Shown: positions 1-8,813, counted from the first letter of the stretch. The stretch: 64,000 bases of DNA from Rhodovarius crocodyli (GCA_945901085.1 CAMDJV010000006.1:1-64000), one strand, 5' to 3'. The notes: a model not told the origin generated them from the letters alone. Made by a program: numbers and translations.

Positions 1-381
1 AATGATATTCACTGCGTCACCGCTTGGTCGCGCTATGATAATCGCTGGTCGGGGGTGGGGGCGCTCACGCTGCTGAACCTGGTGCAGCCCATGGCCGAGG
101 CCAGCCATGTGGTGTTCCACTCCTATGATGGCTACACCACCAACCTGCCGCTGGAGGCCTGGGCCCGGCCGGAGAATTTGGTGGCCACGCATTGGAATGG
201 CGCGTCGCTCGACCGGGTGCATGGCGGCCCGGCGCGGATTGTGGTGCCGCATTTGTATTTCTGGAAATCGGCGAAATGGATCACCCGGATCGAATTGCTG
301 GCCGAGGATCGCCCCGGTTTTTGGGAGGTGCGCGGCTACCACAACAATGCCGACCCATGGACGGAGGAGCGTTATGGTTGA
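1..381 (+). CDS. Sulfite-oxidase-like molybdopterin oxidoreductase, C-terminal part
   Basis: The gene enters from the left edge, and the frame is open from base 1 to the TGA at 379-381. What remains (about 126 residues) begins with the DIHCVTAWSRYD block. In the COG2041/MsrP/sulfite-oxidase family this segment carries the Cys that ligates the molybdenum. The end (YHNNADPWTEERYG) matches the usual C-terminus of the bacterial 'sulfite oxidase-like' subfamily. It probably binds Mo-molybdopterin and oxidises or reduces a sulfur compound; the substrate cannot be told from this fragment. Its stop overlaps the start of the glutathione peroxidase gene, suggesting co-transcription. A second molybdoenzyme (5974-7269) and modABC (8814-11379) lie nearby. 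Confidence 0.85.
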   Translation, partial: NDIHCVTAWSRYDNRWSGVGALTLLNLVQPMAEASHVVFHSYDGYTTNLPLEAWARPENLVATHWNGASLDRVHGGPARIVVPHLYFWKSAKWITRIELLAEDRPGFWEVRGYHNNADPWTEERYG

Positions 382-916
382 GCGCCGCCTTTTGCTGGCC
401 GGCGCGGCCGCGCTGATGGCCGAGCCTGCCGCTGCCGCTGGCCTTCGCGATTTTTCCATCACCCGGCTGGAGGGGGGCACGCTGCCGCTGGCCGAGTTTG
501 CCGGGCGCGTGGTGCTGGTGGTCAATACCGCCAGTTTCTGCGGCTATACCCACCAATATGCCGCTTTGCAGGCGCTGCATGACCGTTACGAGGCGCGGGG
601 CCTGGTGGTGCTGGGTGTGCCCAGCAATGATTTCAATCAGGAAAGTGCGGATAATCAGCGCATTCGCGCATTTTGCGATGGGATGTTTGGCATCACCTTT
701 CCCATGGCCGGGCTTTCGGTGGTGCGGGGCGGGCGGGCAGTGCCGCTGTATCAATGGCTGGCCGCCCAGGCGGGCGGGCCGCCGCGGTGGAATTTCCACA
801 AATATCTGGTGGCCAGGGATGGGGTGCGGGTGAGCGCCTTCGCCACCCAGGTGGAGCCGCAGGCACCGCAATTGCTGCGCGCCATTGAGGCGGCCTTGGC
901 GGTGCAGGCTGGCTGA
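374..916 (+). CDS. Glutathione peroxidase family protein
   Basis: A 180-residue thiol peroxidase that would reduce hydroperoxides with glutathione or thioredoxin. The N-terminus (RRLLLAGAAALMAEPAAAAG) looks like a signal peptide, so it is probably periplasmic. Family blocks are visible: NTASFCGYT with the peroxidatic Cys in place of selenocysteine, SNDFNQES (the FGxQEP/Gln block), and WNFHKYLV near the C-terminus containing the conserved Trp-Asn. The ATG at 374 overlaps the upstream TGA by a few bases and gives a normal family length. A longer in-frame extension upstream of 374 lies inside the previous gene and was rejected. The family is clear; the reductant is not visible. Confidence 0.93.
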   Translation: MVERRLLLAGAAALMAEPAAAAGLRDFSITRLEGGTLPLAEFAGRVVLVVNTASFCGYTHQYAALQALHDRYEARGLVVLGVPSNDFNQESADNQRIRAFCDGMFGITFPMAGLSVVRGGRAVPLYQWLAAQAGGPPRWNFHKYLVARDGVRVSAFATQVEPQAPQLLRAIEAALAVQAG

Positions 917-1403
917 ACCCATCCTCATCGGCATTGGCGCCAATCTGCCCGGCCCTGATGGCGCAGCACCCTTGGCCACATGCCGGGCGGCGGCGGCGGC
1001 TTTGGATGGCCTGGCCGGCTTGCGGCTGATGGCGCTCTCGCGCTGGTGGGAGAGCGCGCCCATCCCGCCGCTGCCCGGCGCGCCGTGGTTCGTCAATGGT
1101 GTGGCCAGGCTGGCCGGGGAGGCCGAGCCCGAGGCCTTACTGGCGGCGCTGCATGCCATCGAGGCGCGGTTTGATCGCGCCCGGCCTTACCCCAATGCGC
1201 CGCGCACGCTGGATTTGGACCTGCTGGCGATGGGCGATTTGCGGCGGGACGGCGCGCTCATTCTGCCGCATCCGCGGCTGCATTTGCGCCATTTCGTGTT
1301 GCAGCCGCTGCTGGAGGTGGCGCCGGGTTGGCGGCATCCGGTGCTGGGAGACGCGGCGGGCCTGCTGGCGGTGCTGCCGGAACAGGCGTTGCGCCCGCTC
1401 TGA
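885..1403 (+). CDS. folK: 2-amino-4-hydroxy-6-hydroxymethyldihydropteridine diphosphokinase
   Basis: HPPK transfers pyrophosphate from ATP to 6-hydroxymethyl-7,8-dihydropterin in folate synthesis. Seen: ILIGIGANLPGP at the N-terminus, WWESAPIPP, the HAIEARFDR helix, the signature RTLDLDLLAMG, and LPHPRLHLRHFVLQPL near the C-terminus. The start is unresolved. The only in-frame candidates are TTG at 885, inside the peroxidase gene, or CTG at 909, which would give a more typical N-terminus; there is no ATG and no strong ribosome binding site. The gene sits alone among folate genes here and probably relies on translational coupling with the peroxidase gene. Confidence 0.93.
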   Translation: MRRPWRCRLAEPILIGIGANLPGPDGAAPLATCRAAAAALDGLAGLRLMALSRWWESAPIPPLPGAPWFVNGVARLAGEAEPEALLAALHAIEARFDRARPYPNAPRTLDLDLLAMGDLRRDGALILPHPRLHLRHFVLQPLLEVAPGWRHPVLGDAAGLLAVLPEQALRPL

Positions 1404-1418
1404 CGCCCGGCCAACGGT

Positions 1419-2654
1419 TCAGCAGGGCGGGAAATCAAACCCCTCCAGCCGGCATTCCGCTGACTCGCCACCGCCGAACAGCCGTGTAGCCAAGCTGCGT
1501 TTGCGCAATTCCATCACCAGCCGCGCTCCGCCCTGGATGCCCGCGATGGTCACCACATTGGGGCCAGGCAGCAGCACATGCTCTTGCATGTGGCTGGCTC
1601 TGATCTGCAAGTTCAGCGGGCCGGGGCCTGGATTGTGCAAATGCATCACCAATGCCAGCTCCCGGGGCAGGGCGCCGAAGCGCATTGTGGCATCGGCGGT
1701 CAGGGTCAATCCGCCCGTCCCATCGGCGGTGATCCCTTCGCTTTCGGCCAGCGCCTGCAGCCATGCCATGCCGTGCAGCGCCCGCCACCGGCCGGCCAGC
1801 ACCTGGCCCAAAGTGGGGTCGAGCACATTCTCGACAATGGGTTCGAGCCCGGCCAGGGCCAGGCAGCGGCGGATGAAATCCAAGCTGAAGCCGCTTTCGA
1901 ACCAGCCATGCTTGCGCATGACATAAAGCGATTCCCCGTCCAGCCGCAGGCCCCAATGCGGCCACCAATGGGCCTGCACCGGCTCGCCCGCCATCAGGAT
2001 ATGGCAGCCGGGATCCTTGTTGAGGGTGGTGGCGAAGCGGCGCAGCACCTCCCATGGCCGCAGCGCGTGATGCAGGCATTCATAGAACAGCACCTGGTCC
2101 ACCGGATGGGCGGGGCCCCAGTGATCGAATTCGCCAATATGGGCGGTGATAGGCAGGCCAAGCCTGGCGGCACGGCGGTTCACCAGAGCGACGAATTGCG
2201 GGTTGATGTCCATGGCGACCACCTGCAAGCCCGCCTGGGCCATGAATTCCGATGACAGGCCCCAGCCGCAGCCCATATCGAGCAGCATGGAGCCGCGCCT
2301 GGGATCGGCCAGCCGCAGCACGCTCAGCAGACGTGTCAGGTGATCGGAGAATGGTTTGGGGAACCAGTGATCATAGGCGTTGGGCGCGGCGACATGGCGG
2401 TCTATATCGATGTCCACCTGTTCATTGGCGGCCTGGTCCAGGCCGCGACCGGAAATTTCACGATGCAGATCAAGCTGCTGCTGCAGCCATTGCGGCCCGA
2501 AGGGGTCCAGGCTGGTATCGGGGCTGGTGGCGGGTTGGTAGTGAGCGCGGTCAAGCATCGCGCGGGCAGCCGGATGGCCAGGACCGCCCAAGGCATCAAT
2601 GCGCCTGACGAAGCAATCGAGGTTATCTGCCGTCAGTGAAATCATATCATTCAT
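1419..2654 (-). CDS. Class I SAM-dependent methyltransferase
   Basis: A 411-residue protein with a Rossmann methyltransferase core starting around residue 115: [14 protein letters not shown] is the SAM-binding glycine motif [11 protein letters not shown] is motif II with the acidic residue that binds the ribose, and [13 protein letters not shown] is the post-motif III region. The N-terminal 100 residues and C-terminal 150 residues do not resemble a domain I can name. The C-terminal half ([20 protein letters not shown] and following) looks beta-rich. The substrate is unknown. It converges with folK, with 15 bases between the stops, and is divergent from rpoZ. The start at 2654 (MNDMISL) lacks a clear Shine-Dalgarno; an ATG three codons on is the alternative. 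Confidence 0.82.
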   Translation of the reverse strand: MNDMISLTADNLDCFVRRIDALGGPGHPAARAMLDRAHYQPATSPDTSLDPFGPQWLQQQLDLHREISGRGLDQAANEQVDIDIDRHVAAPNAYDHWFPKPFSDHLTRLLSVLRLADPRRGSMLLDMGCGWGLSSEFMAQAGLQVVAMDINPQFVALVNRRAARLGLPITAHIGEFDHWGPAHPVDQVLFYECLHHALRPWEVLRRFATTLNKDPGCHILMAGEPVQAHWWPHWGLRLDGESLYVMRKHGWFESGFSLDFIRRCLALAGLEPIVENVLDPTLGQVLAGRWRALHGMAWLQALAESEGITADGTGGLTLTADATMRFGALPRELALVMHLHNPGPGPLNLQIRASHMQEHVLLPGPNVVTIAGIQGGARLVMELRKRSLATRLFGGGESAECRLEGFDFPPC

Positions 2655-2801
2655 TCTTGGGATATTATTGCCGAATTGCAGCGATTGGCAAACTTATGGC
2701 GCAACTGCCAGCTGCTTGCCTTTCCACCCCGCCATGGCTATCTGAAGGTTTACGCGGCCCCGGAGTTGAACGGGGCGCGATCTCTTTGCCCAGGAGCACA
2801 T
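2655..2801. promoter_or_regulatory. Divergent intergenic region, methyltransferase / rpoZ
   Basis: This 147-bp region drives the methyltransferase leftward and rpoZ rightward. A strong ribosome binding site AGGAG (2792-2796) sits five bases before the rpoZ ATG at 2802. It fixes that start and excludes the longer in-frame ATG at 2676. I could not assign -35/-10 boxes with confidence. Confidence 0.45.
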
Positions 2802-3179
2802 ATGGCCCGCGTTACCGTCGAGGATTGCATCCTTCAGGTCCCCAACCGCTTCGACCTCGTGCTCTACGCTGCCCAGCGCGCCCGCAATATCAGCCGCGGC
2901 GAAACGCTGACCCTGGACCGCGACAATGACAAGAACCCGGTGGTGGCGCTGCGCGAAATCGCCGAGCAAACCGTGGGACTGCCCAATCTCGAAGCTGATC
3001 TGGTGAAGAGCCTGTCCCGCGCGCCGGAGCCAGAGCCGGTCGAGGACGAGGTGATGGACCTCATCGCCACCGACGAGAATATCTTTGGCGTTATGGACGT
3101 CAACGAAGAGATGCCGGGCGGCGAAGAGCCGGTGGATATCGAAGCCGCGATCGGCGCCGAACTCTTCGGCGAGGAATAA
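2802..3179 (+). CDS. rpoZ: DNA-directed RNA polymerase omega subunit
   Basis: Omega assists folding and assembly of the beta' subunit of RNA polymerase. The protein starts [20 protein letters not shown], followed by [11 protein letters not shown] and [15 protein letters not shown], the standard alphaproteobacterial omega core. After that comes a long acidic tail ([14 protein letters not shown]...), also typical of alphaproteobacteria. Its 125 residues fit the class. The ATG at 2802 has AGGAG five bases upstream. It lies nine bases before rsh, the conserved rpoZ-rsh pairing, which links the ppGpp-binding omega with the ppGpp synthetase/hydrolase. Confidence 0.97.
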   Translation: MARVTVEDCILQVPNRFDLVLYAAQRARNISRGETLTLDRDNDKNPVVALREIAEQTVGLPNLEADLVKSLSRAPEPEPVEDEVMDLIATDENIFGVMDVNEEMPGGEEPVDIEAAIGAELFGEE

Positions 3180-3188
3180 GGCGGGGCC

Positions 3189-5456
3189 TTGGCGCCCAGG
3201 AAGCACCCCACCCACAGCCCGGCCCCGCAAGCGCCGGAGGGGTTGAACGCGGGTTCTGCCATCCCTGGCCTTGATGCGGCGCTGGCCTTTGTGGCCAGCG
3301 CGGTGGAGGGGGACCCCCGGCTGGATGGCCAGGTACTGGCCGATGCCGCCCGCCTCGCCGCCACCGCCCATGCGGGGCAGGTTCGCCGCAATGGCGAGCC
3401 GTATATTATTCATCCCATTGCCGTGGCCGAGATTTTGGCTGGCTATCGGCTCGATACCGCCACCCTGGCCACCGCCCTGCTGCATGATGTGGTGGAGGAT
3501 ACCCCCACCTCGCTGCCCGACATCAGCCGCCGCTTTGGCGCTGAGGTGGCCAAGCTGGTCGATGGCGTCACCAAACTCAGCCGGATCGAGGTGCAGTCCG
3601 AGCGCACCAAACAGGCGGAAAACCTACGCAAACTGCTCATGGCGGTCAGCGAGGATATTCGCGTCCTGCTCGTCAAGCTGGCCGACCGGCTGCACAATAT
3701 GCGCACGCTGCACCATGTGCCGAAGGTGGAGAAACGGGCGCAGACGGCGCGCGAGACGCTCGATATCTATGCTCCCCTGGCCGAGCGCATCGGCATGGAA
3801 CGGCTGAAGACCGAACTCGAGACCCTGGCCTTTCGGGAACTCAACCCCGAGGCCTGGCGGGGTATTCAGGCCCGGCTGACGTTTTTGCGCGGCCAAAGCG
3901 CCGATTTGATCAGCGAGATCGAGCACGACATTGTCGAGGTGCTGGGCCGCCACGGCGTCGCTGTCGAGGAGGTGCTGGGGCGAGAAAAATCGCCCTATTC
4001 GATCTGGCGCAAGATGGAGGCGAAGAATGTCGCCTTTGAAGCCCTCTCCGATGTGATGGCGTTTCGCGTCATCCTGCCCCAGAAGGCGCAATGCTATATG
4101 GCGCTGGGGGCAGTGCATGACGCCTATCGCACCATTCCCGGCCGCTTCAAGGATTATATCTCCACCCCCAAGGCCAATGGCTATCAGAGCCTGCACACCG
4201 GGGTGACGGTGCCGGCCAAGCGCCATGCCAAAATTGAATTGCAAATCCGCACCCGCGCGATGCATGAAGTTGCCGAATACGGCGTTGCCGCGCATTGGGT
4301 CTATAAGCAGGGCGAAACGCAGGAGACGCGCCGCTACCCCTGGATGAAGGCGCTGCTCGAGATTATCGAGACCGCCTCCGAGCCGCAGGATGTGCTGGAG
4401 AACACCAAGCTCCAACTGCATAGCGAGAGTGTCTTTGTCTTCACGCCCAAGGGCGAATTGTTCGAATTGCCGCGCGGCGCCACGCCGATTGACTTTGCCT
4501 ATATGGTGCATTCCCAGGTGGGCGATACCTGCGTGGGCGCCAAGGTGAATGGCAAGGTGATGCCGCTGCGCCAGCACCTCTCCAATGGCGACCAGGTGGA
4601 GGTCATCACCGCCCGCGGCGGCAAGCCCAACCCGGATTGGCTGAAATTCGTTGCCACCGGCCGGGCAAGGGCGCGGATTCGGCGTTTTGCCCAGGCGGCC
4701 GAGCGTGAGACCCACCGCCAGGAAGGCCGCGCGGCGGTGGCCAAGGCCTTTCGGCAGGATGGGCTGGATTTTTCCGAAAAACTGCTCGAGCCGGCGCTGA
4801 AGACGCTGAAACAGGCCAGCACCGAGGAGCTTTTCGTTGCGGTGGGCAGCGGCGCGCTGGGCCCGCGCGAGGTGCTCTTCGCCGCCGTGCCGGAACTGCG
4901 CGCGCCGGCCCGTGCGGTGGAGCCGATGATGCTCAGCCGCCCGCGCGGCAGGCTGGGCGGCGGGCCGCTGGTGACAGCACGCGCCGAAGGCCGCAGCGAG
5001 CCGGCTGCCGAAGGCCCCATGGCCATCACCGGCCTGCCGCCTGGCACGCCAGTGCAATATGCTGGCTGCTGCAACCCGGTGCCGGGCGATGCCATTCTGG
5101 GGATCATCAATACCGGCCGGGCCATCACCATCCATCGGCGGGATTGCCACACGCTGGAGAGTTTTTCCGCCACCCCCGAGCGCTTCTTCGAGGTGGGCTG
5201 GGAGGCCCAGCAGAGTGGCGCGCATACCGCCAAATTATCGCTCTGCGCAGCCAATGAGCCCAATGTGCTCTCAGGCATCACCAATGCCATCGCCAAGCAG
5301 GATGGTGCCATTGCCTCACTGCGGGTGACCCGGCGGCAGGATGAATGTGATGTGGCGCTGGAGGCGGAGGTGCGCGATTTGCGGCACTTGGCCAATATCA
5401 TGGCCGGGCTGCGCGCCTGCCCCGGGGTGATACGGGTGGATCGGGCGCGGAGTTAG
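3189..5456 (+). CDS. rsh: Bifunctional (p)ppGpp synthetase/hydrolase (Rsh)
   Basis: A 755-residue long RelA/SpoT homologue that makes and degrades the stringent-response alarmone. Domain order: HD hydrolase from about residue 55, with HAGQVRRNGEPYIIHP and the catalytic LHDVVEDT near residue 98; synthetase with FKDYISTPKANGYQSLHT near 320 and LQIRTRAMHE; TGS domain from about 414 (VFVFTPKGELFELPRG); a Cys-rich zinc-finger-like segment YAGCCNPVPGD with DCHTL; and a C-terminal ACT domain. Both catalytic centres look intact, so it should be bifunctional, as expected for a single-Rsh alphaproteobacterium. The start is TTG at 3189 with no good alternative nearby. It is co-transcribed with rpoZ. A strong hairpin lies about 30 bases after the stop. 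Confidence 0.96.
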   Translation: MAPRKHPTHSPAPQAPEGLNAGSAIPGLDAALAFVASAVEGDPRLDGQVLADAARLAATAHAGQVRRNGEPYIIHPIAVAEILAGYRLDTATLATALLHDVVEDTPTSLPDISRRFGAEVAKLVDGVTKLSRIEVQSERTKQAENLRKLLMAVSEDIRVLLVKLADRLHNMRTLHHVPKVEKRAQTARETLDIYAPLAERIGMERLKTELETLAFRELNPEAWRGIQARLTFLRGQSADLISEIEHDIVEVLGRHGVAVEEVLGREKSPYSIWRKMEAKNVAFEALSDVMAFRVILPQKAQCYMALGAVHDAYRTIPGRFKDYISTPKANGYQSLHTGVTVPAKRHAKIELQIRTRAMHEVAEYGVAAHWVYKQGETQETRRYPWMKALLEIIETASEPQDVLENTKLQLHSESVFVFTPKGELFELPRGATPIDFAYMVHSQVGDTCVGAKVNGKVMPLRQHLSNGDQVEVITARGGKPNPDWLKFVATGRARARIRRFAQAAERETHRQEGRAAVAKAFRQDGLDFSEKLLEPALKTLKQASTEELFVAVGSGALGPREVLFAAVPELRAPARAVEPMMLSRPRGRLGGGPLVTARAEGRSEPAAEGPMAITGLPPGTPVQYAGCCNPVPGDAILGIINTGRAITIHRRDCHTLESFSATPERFFEVGWEAQQSGAHTAKLSLCAANEPNVLSGITNAIAKQDGAIASLRVTRRQDECDVALEAEVRDLRHLANIMAGLRACPGVIRVDRARS

Positions 5457-5473
5457 CCGGCTACTGACAAAAC

Positions 5474-5511
5474 CCTGCTGGGGTGCTCGAGGGGCAAAGC
5501 CCCTCGATCTT
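5474..5511 (+). terminator. Rho-independent-type hairpin after rsh; 38-bp repeat copy 1
   Basis: A perfect 9-bp stem TCGAGGGGC / GCCCCTCGA (5487-5495 with 5499-5507) with an AAA loop, followed by a short T run (5508-5513 region). It lies 30 bases after the rsh stop. The whole 38-base stretch 5474-5511 recurs identically at 16593-16630, so it is both a terminator and a dispersed repeat. Confidence 0.75.
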
Positions 5512-5519
5512 TTCCCCCC

Positions 5520-5625
5520 TAGAGCCTGTTCCGTTCGCCTCGGCTCACTGCAAAGGCTCTAGGCTTTTGTTTGCCGAGCATCTTTATCCGTTCAAACGAT
5601 TCCGTTTGAACGGATGATGCTCTAG
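5520..5625 (+). repeat. Composite palindromic intergenic repeat, copy A
   Basis: About 105 bases made of two hairpin modules. Module 1: AGAGCCTGTTCCGTTCGCC with an imperfect return to GGCTCT at 5555-5560. Module 2: ATCCGTTCAAACGATTCCG / TTTGAACGGAT, an inverted repeat of ATCCGTTCAAACG with CGTTTGAACGGAT (5586-5598 with 5603-5615), flanked by GAGCAT and ATGCTC. Related copies lie at 11454-11556 (same orientation) and at 16669-16747 and 31401-31502 (opposite). All are intergenic. No protein is encoded; the role (mRNA 3' stabiliser, terminator, or REP/MITE-like mobile unit) is unknown. Confidence 0.8.
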
Positions 5626-5647
5626 CTATCCATTTTCCAGCCGCCTC

Positions 5648-5974
5648 TCAGTTGAGAAACGGATTGCGCCCGCGCGCCGGCGCCTGTGCCGGGCCGAAAT
5701 GCTGCGCCAAGTAATTCACCACCAGGGCGCGATCAGCACCTTCGAGCGGGGTCATGCCGTGGCGCTCGGCCATCCAGTCCATCAGCCCATCCCATTGCGC
5801 GTGGGAGAGGCGAGAGCGGCGGATCAGGGCGCTGCTGTGGCAGGCGGTGCAACCATAGAACACCTCATCGCGGCCTTCGCCATCGGGCAGCACGGTGGGT
5901 TCTTCGGCGGTGGCGGTCGGCTGGGCCATGGCCCAGCCGGCGCATAGGCTCAGCGCCAGAAGCAGGCGGCGCAT
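5648..5974 (-). CDS. Monohaem cytochrome c, SorB-like subunit of sulfite dehydrogenase
   Basis: A 108-residue protein with an N-terminal signal peptide (MRRLLLALSLCAGWAMA) and one c-type haem site, GCTACHSS (CxxCH). The sequence RRSRLSHAQWDGLMDWMAERHGM, followed by a C-terminal helix with VVNYLAQHFG, is the pattern of the small cytochrome subunits that accept electrons from periplasmic sulfite dehydrogenases. The likely axial ligand is Met in the MAERHGM segment. Its ATG overlaps the stop of the upstream molybdoenzyme gene by one base, so the two are translationally coupled and probably form one complex. The subunit assignment is by pairing and family resemblance. Confidence 0.88.
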   Translation of the reverse strand: MRRLLLALSLCAGWAMAQPTATAEEPTVLPDGEGRDEVFYGCTACHSSALIRRSRLSHAQWDGLMDWMAERHGMTPLEGADRALVVNYLAQHFGPAQAPARGRNPFLN

Positions 5975-7269
5975 CAGCCCACCAGAATGGCGGCGCGGCT
6001 GATGGCATTGGCGCCATAGCCTTGCGGGTTCCAGTTTGCCGCGGCGTGCGGCTGCATCCGGCCCTGGCTGTCGGTGGCGCGGTACCAGATCTCGAAATAG
6101 CCATCCGAGGGCAGGGCGACGCGCCCGCTCCAGCGTTGCCAGGCATGGCGATTGGCGGGGGCGGCCACGGCCATCTCCTGCCAGGTGGCGCCAAAATCGA
6201 GGCTGACATGCACCGCGCGCACCGTCTCATCCCCGGCCCAGGCGGCGCCGCGCAGGTCAAGCGCGCGGGTGCCGGCGGCGATGCGCGCGCCATGGGCGTG
6301 GCTGCTCAGGATCGAGCGCACCGGCATCGACGCCATATCCATAAAGCCCGCGCCATTATTTTCCGCCCCCGGCACGATGGGGGTGCGGGGGAGGCGGTAG
6401 CTGGTGCCGCCCATGCCCGCGCCATCATGCGGCTTGTCGCGCAGCCAGATGCGGTTGAGCCATTTCTGGCTGAGGCTGCCGGGCCAGCCGGGGGTGATGA
6501 GGCGCAGCGGCGCGCCATGGATATGCGGGATGGCCTGGCCGTTCATCCGGAAGCAGAGCAGCGTGTCCTCGTCCATGGCTTTGGCGATGGGCATGCCGCG
6601 ATTGATGGCCGCGCGGTCGGTCGCGCCAGACAGATGCGGGTCGGCGCCGAAATGCGCGGTGAAGACGGCCGAGGGCTTGAGGCCGGCGGCGGCGAGCACA
6701 TCGCGCAGGCGCACGCCGGTCCATTCCGCGTTGGAAATGGCGCCATTGCCCCATTGATTGCCCCGGGTGGCGGGGGTGAATTGGCTGCGGCCATTGCCGC
6801 CGCATTCCATTTGCAATTGCCGGGTCACCACCTCAAAGCGGCGGGCCAATTCACCCACGGCGAGGTTGAGCGGGGTGTTGACCTCGCCATCCACCACCAG
6901 CCGCCAGGCCTGCGGGTCGGCCGCCACGGGCGGGATTTGGCCATTGTTGCGGATGAAGTGGTTGGCGGCCGAGGTGATGGGCTCATCGAGCAGGGTTTCC
7001 GGGGTTTCCGCCACCAGCGGGCGCTCGCCCAGAATCAGCAGAGGGCCTTTGCCATCCATGCGCAGGATGGCGCTCTCCTGCGCCAGGGCGGCGGGCAGCA
7101 GGCCCTGGGGCATGCGCGCGGCGAAGGGAATGGCGGCGCCGAGGGCAGCGCCCATGCTGGCCAGGGCCGCGCCGCGCAACGTGCCGCGGCGCCCCCAGGC
7201 GAGGGCATCAGCCCGCTCGGGGTCGGCCGCATAGAGCGCGGGGAGTGAGATTTCCTGGGCTTTTGACAT
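5974..7269 (-). CDS. Periplasmic sulfite dehydrogenase, molybdopterin subunit (SorA-like)
   Basis: A 431-residue sulfite-oxidase-family enzyme oxidising sulfite to sulfate at a Mo-molybdopterin centre. A twin-arginine-like export signal is visible (GRRGTLRGAALASMG with a hydrophobic run to about residue 50). The Mo-ligand Cys is in MECGGNGRSQF near residue 185; other family blocks are NAEWTGVRLRDVL, IPHIHGAPLRLITPGWPG and the dimerisation domain with HVSLDFGATWQ. The cytochrome partner follows directly (one-base overlap). Electrons would pass to cytochrome c. Its Mo requirement fits the modABC operon 1.5 kb away. It is divergent from malonyl-CoA decarboxylase. Confidence 0.9.
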   Translation of the reverse strand: MSKAQEISLPALYAADPERADALAWGRRGTLRGAALASMGAALGAAIPFAARMPQGLLPAALAQESAILRMDGKGPLLILGERPLVAETPETLLDEPITSAANHFIRNNGQIPPVAADPQAWRLVVDGEVNTPLNLAVGELARRFEVVTRQLQMECGGNGRSQFTPATRGNQWGNGAISNAEWTGVRLRDVLAAAGLKPSAVFTAHFGADPHLSGATDRAAINRGMPIAKAMDEDTLLCFRMNGQAIPHIHGAPLRLITPGWPGSLSQKWLNRIWLRDKPHDGAGMGGTSYRLPRTPIVPGAENNGAGFMDMASMPVRSILSSHAHGARIAAGTRALDLRGAAWAGDETVRAVHVSLDFGATWQEMAVAAPANRHAWQRWSGRVALPSDGYFEIWYRATDSQGRMQPHAAANWNPQGYGANAISRAAILVG

Positions 7270-7389
7270 GCGTGGCCTCCTTTTATGGGAGCAGCCTTAG
7301 CATGGCGGGGCGGCCTTGTTCAGGCCATTCGCAACCAAGGCCGCACGAGAAGATTGTTTCTTTATATTTCCAGGGATAGGCTGCCAGGA

Positions 7390-8790
7390 ATGCCAGACAT
7401 CATTCCCAATGAAGGCCTTCTCGACCGTGCGCTGCGCCGGGTCTCCAGCCTCTGGCGGGACATGGCGGAGCGGGTCTCCGGCCCTGAGGAGAGCTCGGAC
7501 CTCGCCGAACAAATGCGGGTCTGCCTCGCTGCGCGCGGTGGCGAGGTTTCGGCCCGCGCCCGGGCGGCGAATTTGGCGCAGGCCTATGTCGCCGCCGATG
7601 CTGGAGGGCGGCGGGCGTTTCTGCGAACCCTGGCGAGCTTTGATTCCGACCCTGAGGCAGTGGCCCGCGCCGCCGATGCGCTGGGCGCGGCGCGTGACCC
7701 CGAAAGCGCCGCCGCCGCCAAGGTTCGCCTGCGCCGGGCGCTGGAGCCGCCACGGCTGCGGCTGCTGACCCAATTCACCACCATTCCCGACGGGATGAAG
7801 TTCCTGGTCGATCTGCGCGGCGAATTGCTGCAATTGGCCGATGGCGATGGCATGCTGGCCGCGCTGGAGGCCGATATGAAGGGCCTGCTGGCCAATTGGT
7901 TCGATGTCGGCTTTCTGGAACTGCGCCGGATCGATTGGTCGAGCCCCGCGGCCTTGCTGGAAAAACTGGTCGATTACGAGGCGGTGCACCGGATCAGAAC
8001 CTGGCGGGACCTCAAGAACCGGCTGGATAGTGACCGCCGCTGCTACGCCTTCTTCCATCCGCGGATGCCCGAGGAGCCGCTGATCTTCGTCGAGGTGGCG
8101 CTGGTGCAGGGCCTCTCCGACAGCGTGCAGCGCCTGCTCGACCAGAAGGCCCCGGTGCTGGACCCCAAAGCGGCCGATACGGCGATCTTCTACTCGATCA
8201 ATAATTGCCAGCGCGGCCTCGATGGCATTGCCTTCGGCAATTTCCTGATCAAGCGGGTGGTGGAGACGCTGAGTGGCGAATTGCGCGGCTTGAAGCATTT
8301 CGCCACCCTCTCGCCCATTCCCGGCTTTGCCCGCTGGCTGGCCGAGCGGGAACAGGCGGCCGAGGATGGCCTGCTGCAGGAGGGCGAGGCCATGGCGCTG
8401 CGAAAGGCCGCCGCGGTGCCGCCCGCCACCCACCCCACAGCGGCGCTGGCGCTGTTGATGGCGCGGCGGAACTGGCCGCGTGAGCCGCTGCTCAATGCCA
8501 CGCTGGAGCCCATTTTGCTGCGGCTCTGCGCCCGTTATCTGCTGAGCGAGGGTGGCCGCAACCCCAAGCGCGCGCGCGACCCGGTGGGCCATTTCCACCT
8601 CTCCAATGGTGCGCGGGTGGAGCGGATCAATTGGCTGGCGGATACCTCGGCCAAGGGCATGGCGGAGAGTGCCGGGCTGATGGTGAATTACCTCTATGAT
8701 CCCGGCAAAATCGAGGATCATCACGAGGCCTATGCCGGCGAGGGCAAGCGGGCGGCATCCGCCATGGTGCGCAAGCTGCTCAAGGCTTAA
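7390..8790 (+). CDS. Malonyl-CoA decarboxylase
   Basis: A 466-residue enzyme converting malonyl-CoA to acetyl-CoA and CO2, used in malonate or fatty-acid metabolism. The C-terminal catalytic domain is unmistakable: VALVQGLSDSVQ, DTAIFYSINNCQRGL, KHFATLSPIPGF, then DPVGHFHLSNGARVERINWLAD and SAGLMVNYLYD, with the His of HFHLSNGA and the Ser/Glu of the GNAT-like fold. The N-terminal half is the helical tetramerisation domain. I chose ATG 7390 (MPDIIPNEG). An in-frame ATG at 7285 would add 35 untypical residues and lie 15 bases from the divergent sulfite dehydrogenase start. There are no malonate transport or malonyl-CoA synthetase genes next to it. Confidence 0.93.
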   Translation: MPDIIPNEGLLDRALRRVSSLWRDMAERVSGPEESSDLAEQMRVCLAARGGEVSARARAANLAQAYVAADAGGRRAFLRTLASFDSDPEAVARAADALGAARDPESAAAAKVRLRRALEPPRLRLLTQFTTIPDGMKFLVDLRGELLQLADGDGMLAALEADMKGLLANWFDVGFLELRRIDWSSPAALLEKLVDYEAVHRIRTWRDLKNRLDSDRRCYAFFHPRMPEEPLIFVEVALVQGLSDSVQRLLDQKAPVLDPKAADTAIFYSINNCQRGLDGIAFGNFLIKRVVETLSGELRGLKHFATLSPIPGFARWLAEREQAAEDGLLQEGEAMALRKAAAVPPATHPTAALALLMARRNWPREPLLNATLEPILLRLCARYLLSEGGRNPKRARDPVGHFHLSNGARVERINWLADTSAKGMAESAGLMVNYLYDPGKIEDHHEAYAGEGKRAASAMVRKLLKA

Positions 8791-8813
8791 GCCGGGCAGG
8801 CCGGGCCGCGCGG

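Noticed and set aside
281-1159. Long open frame on the minus strand opposite the peroxidase and folK
   Set aside because: Antisense shadow of two recognised genes; no family resemblance and high-GC third-position artefact.
3624-5225. 533-codon minus-strand frame opposite rsh
   Set aside because: His/Gly/Ala-rich translation typical of antisense of a GC-rich gene; rsh on the other strand is unmistakable.
7285-7389. Upstream ATG for malonyl-CoA decarboxylase
   Set aside because: Adds untypical residues and lies 15 bases from a divergent start; ATG 7390 fits the family better.
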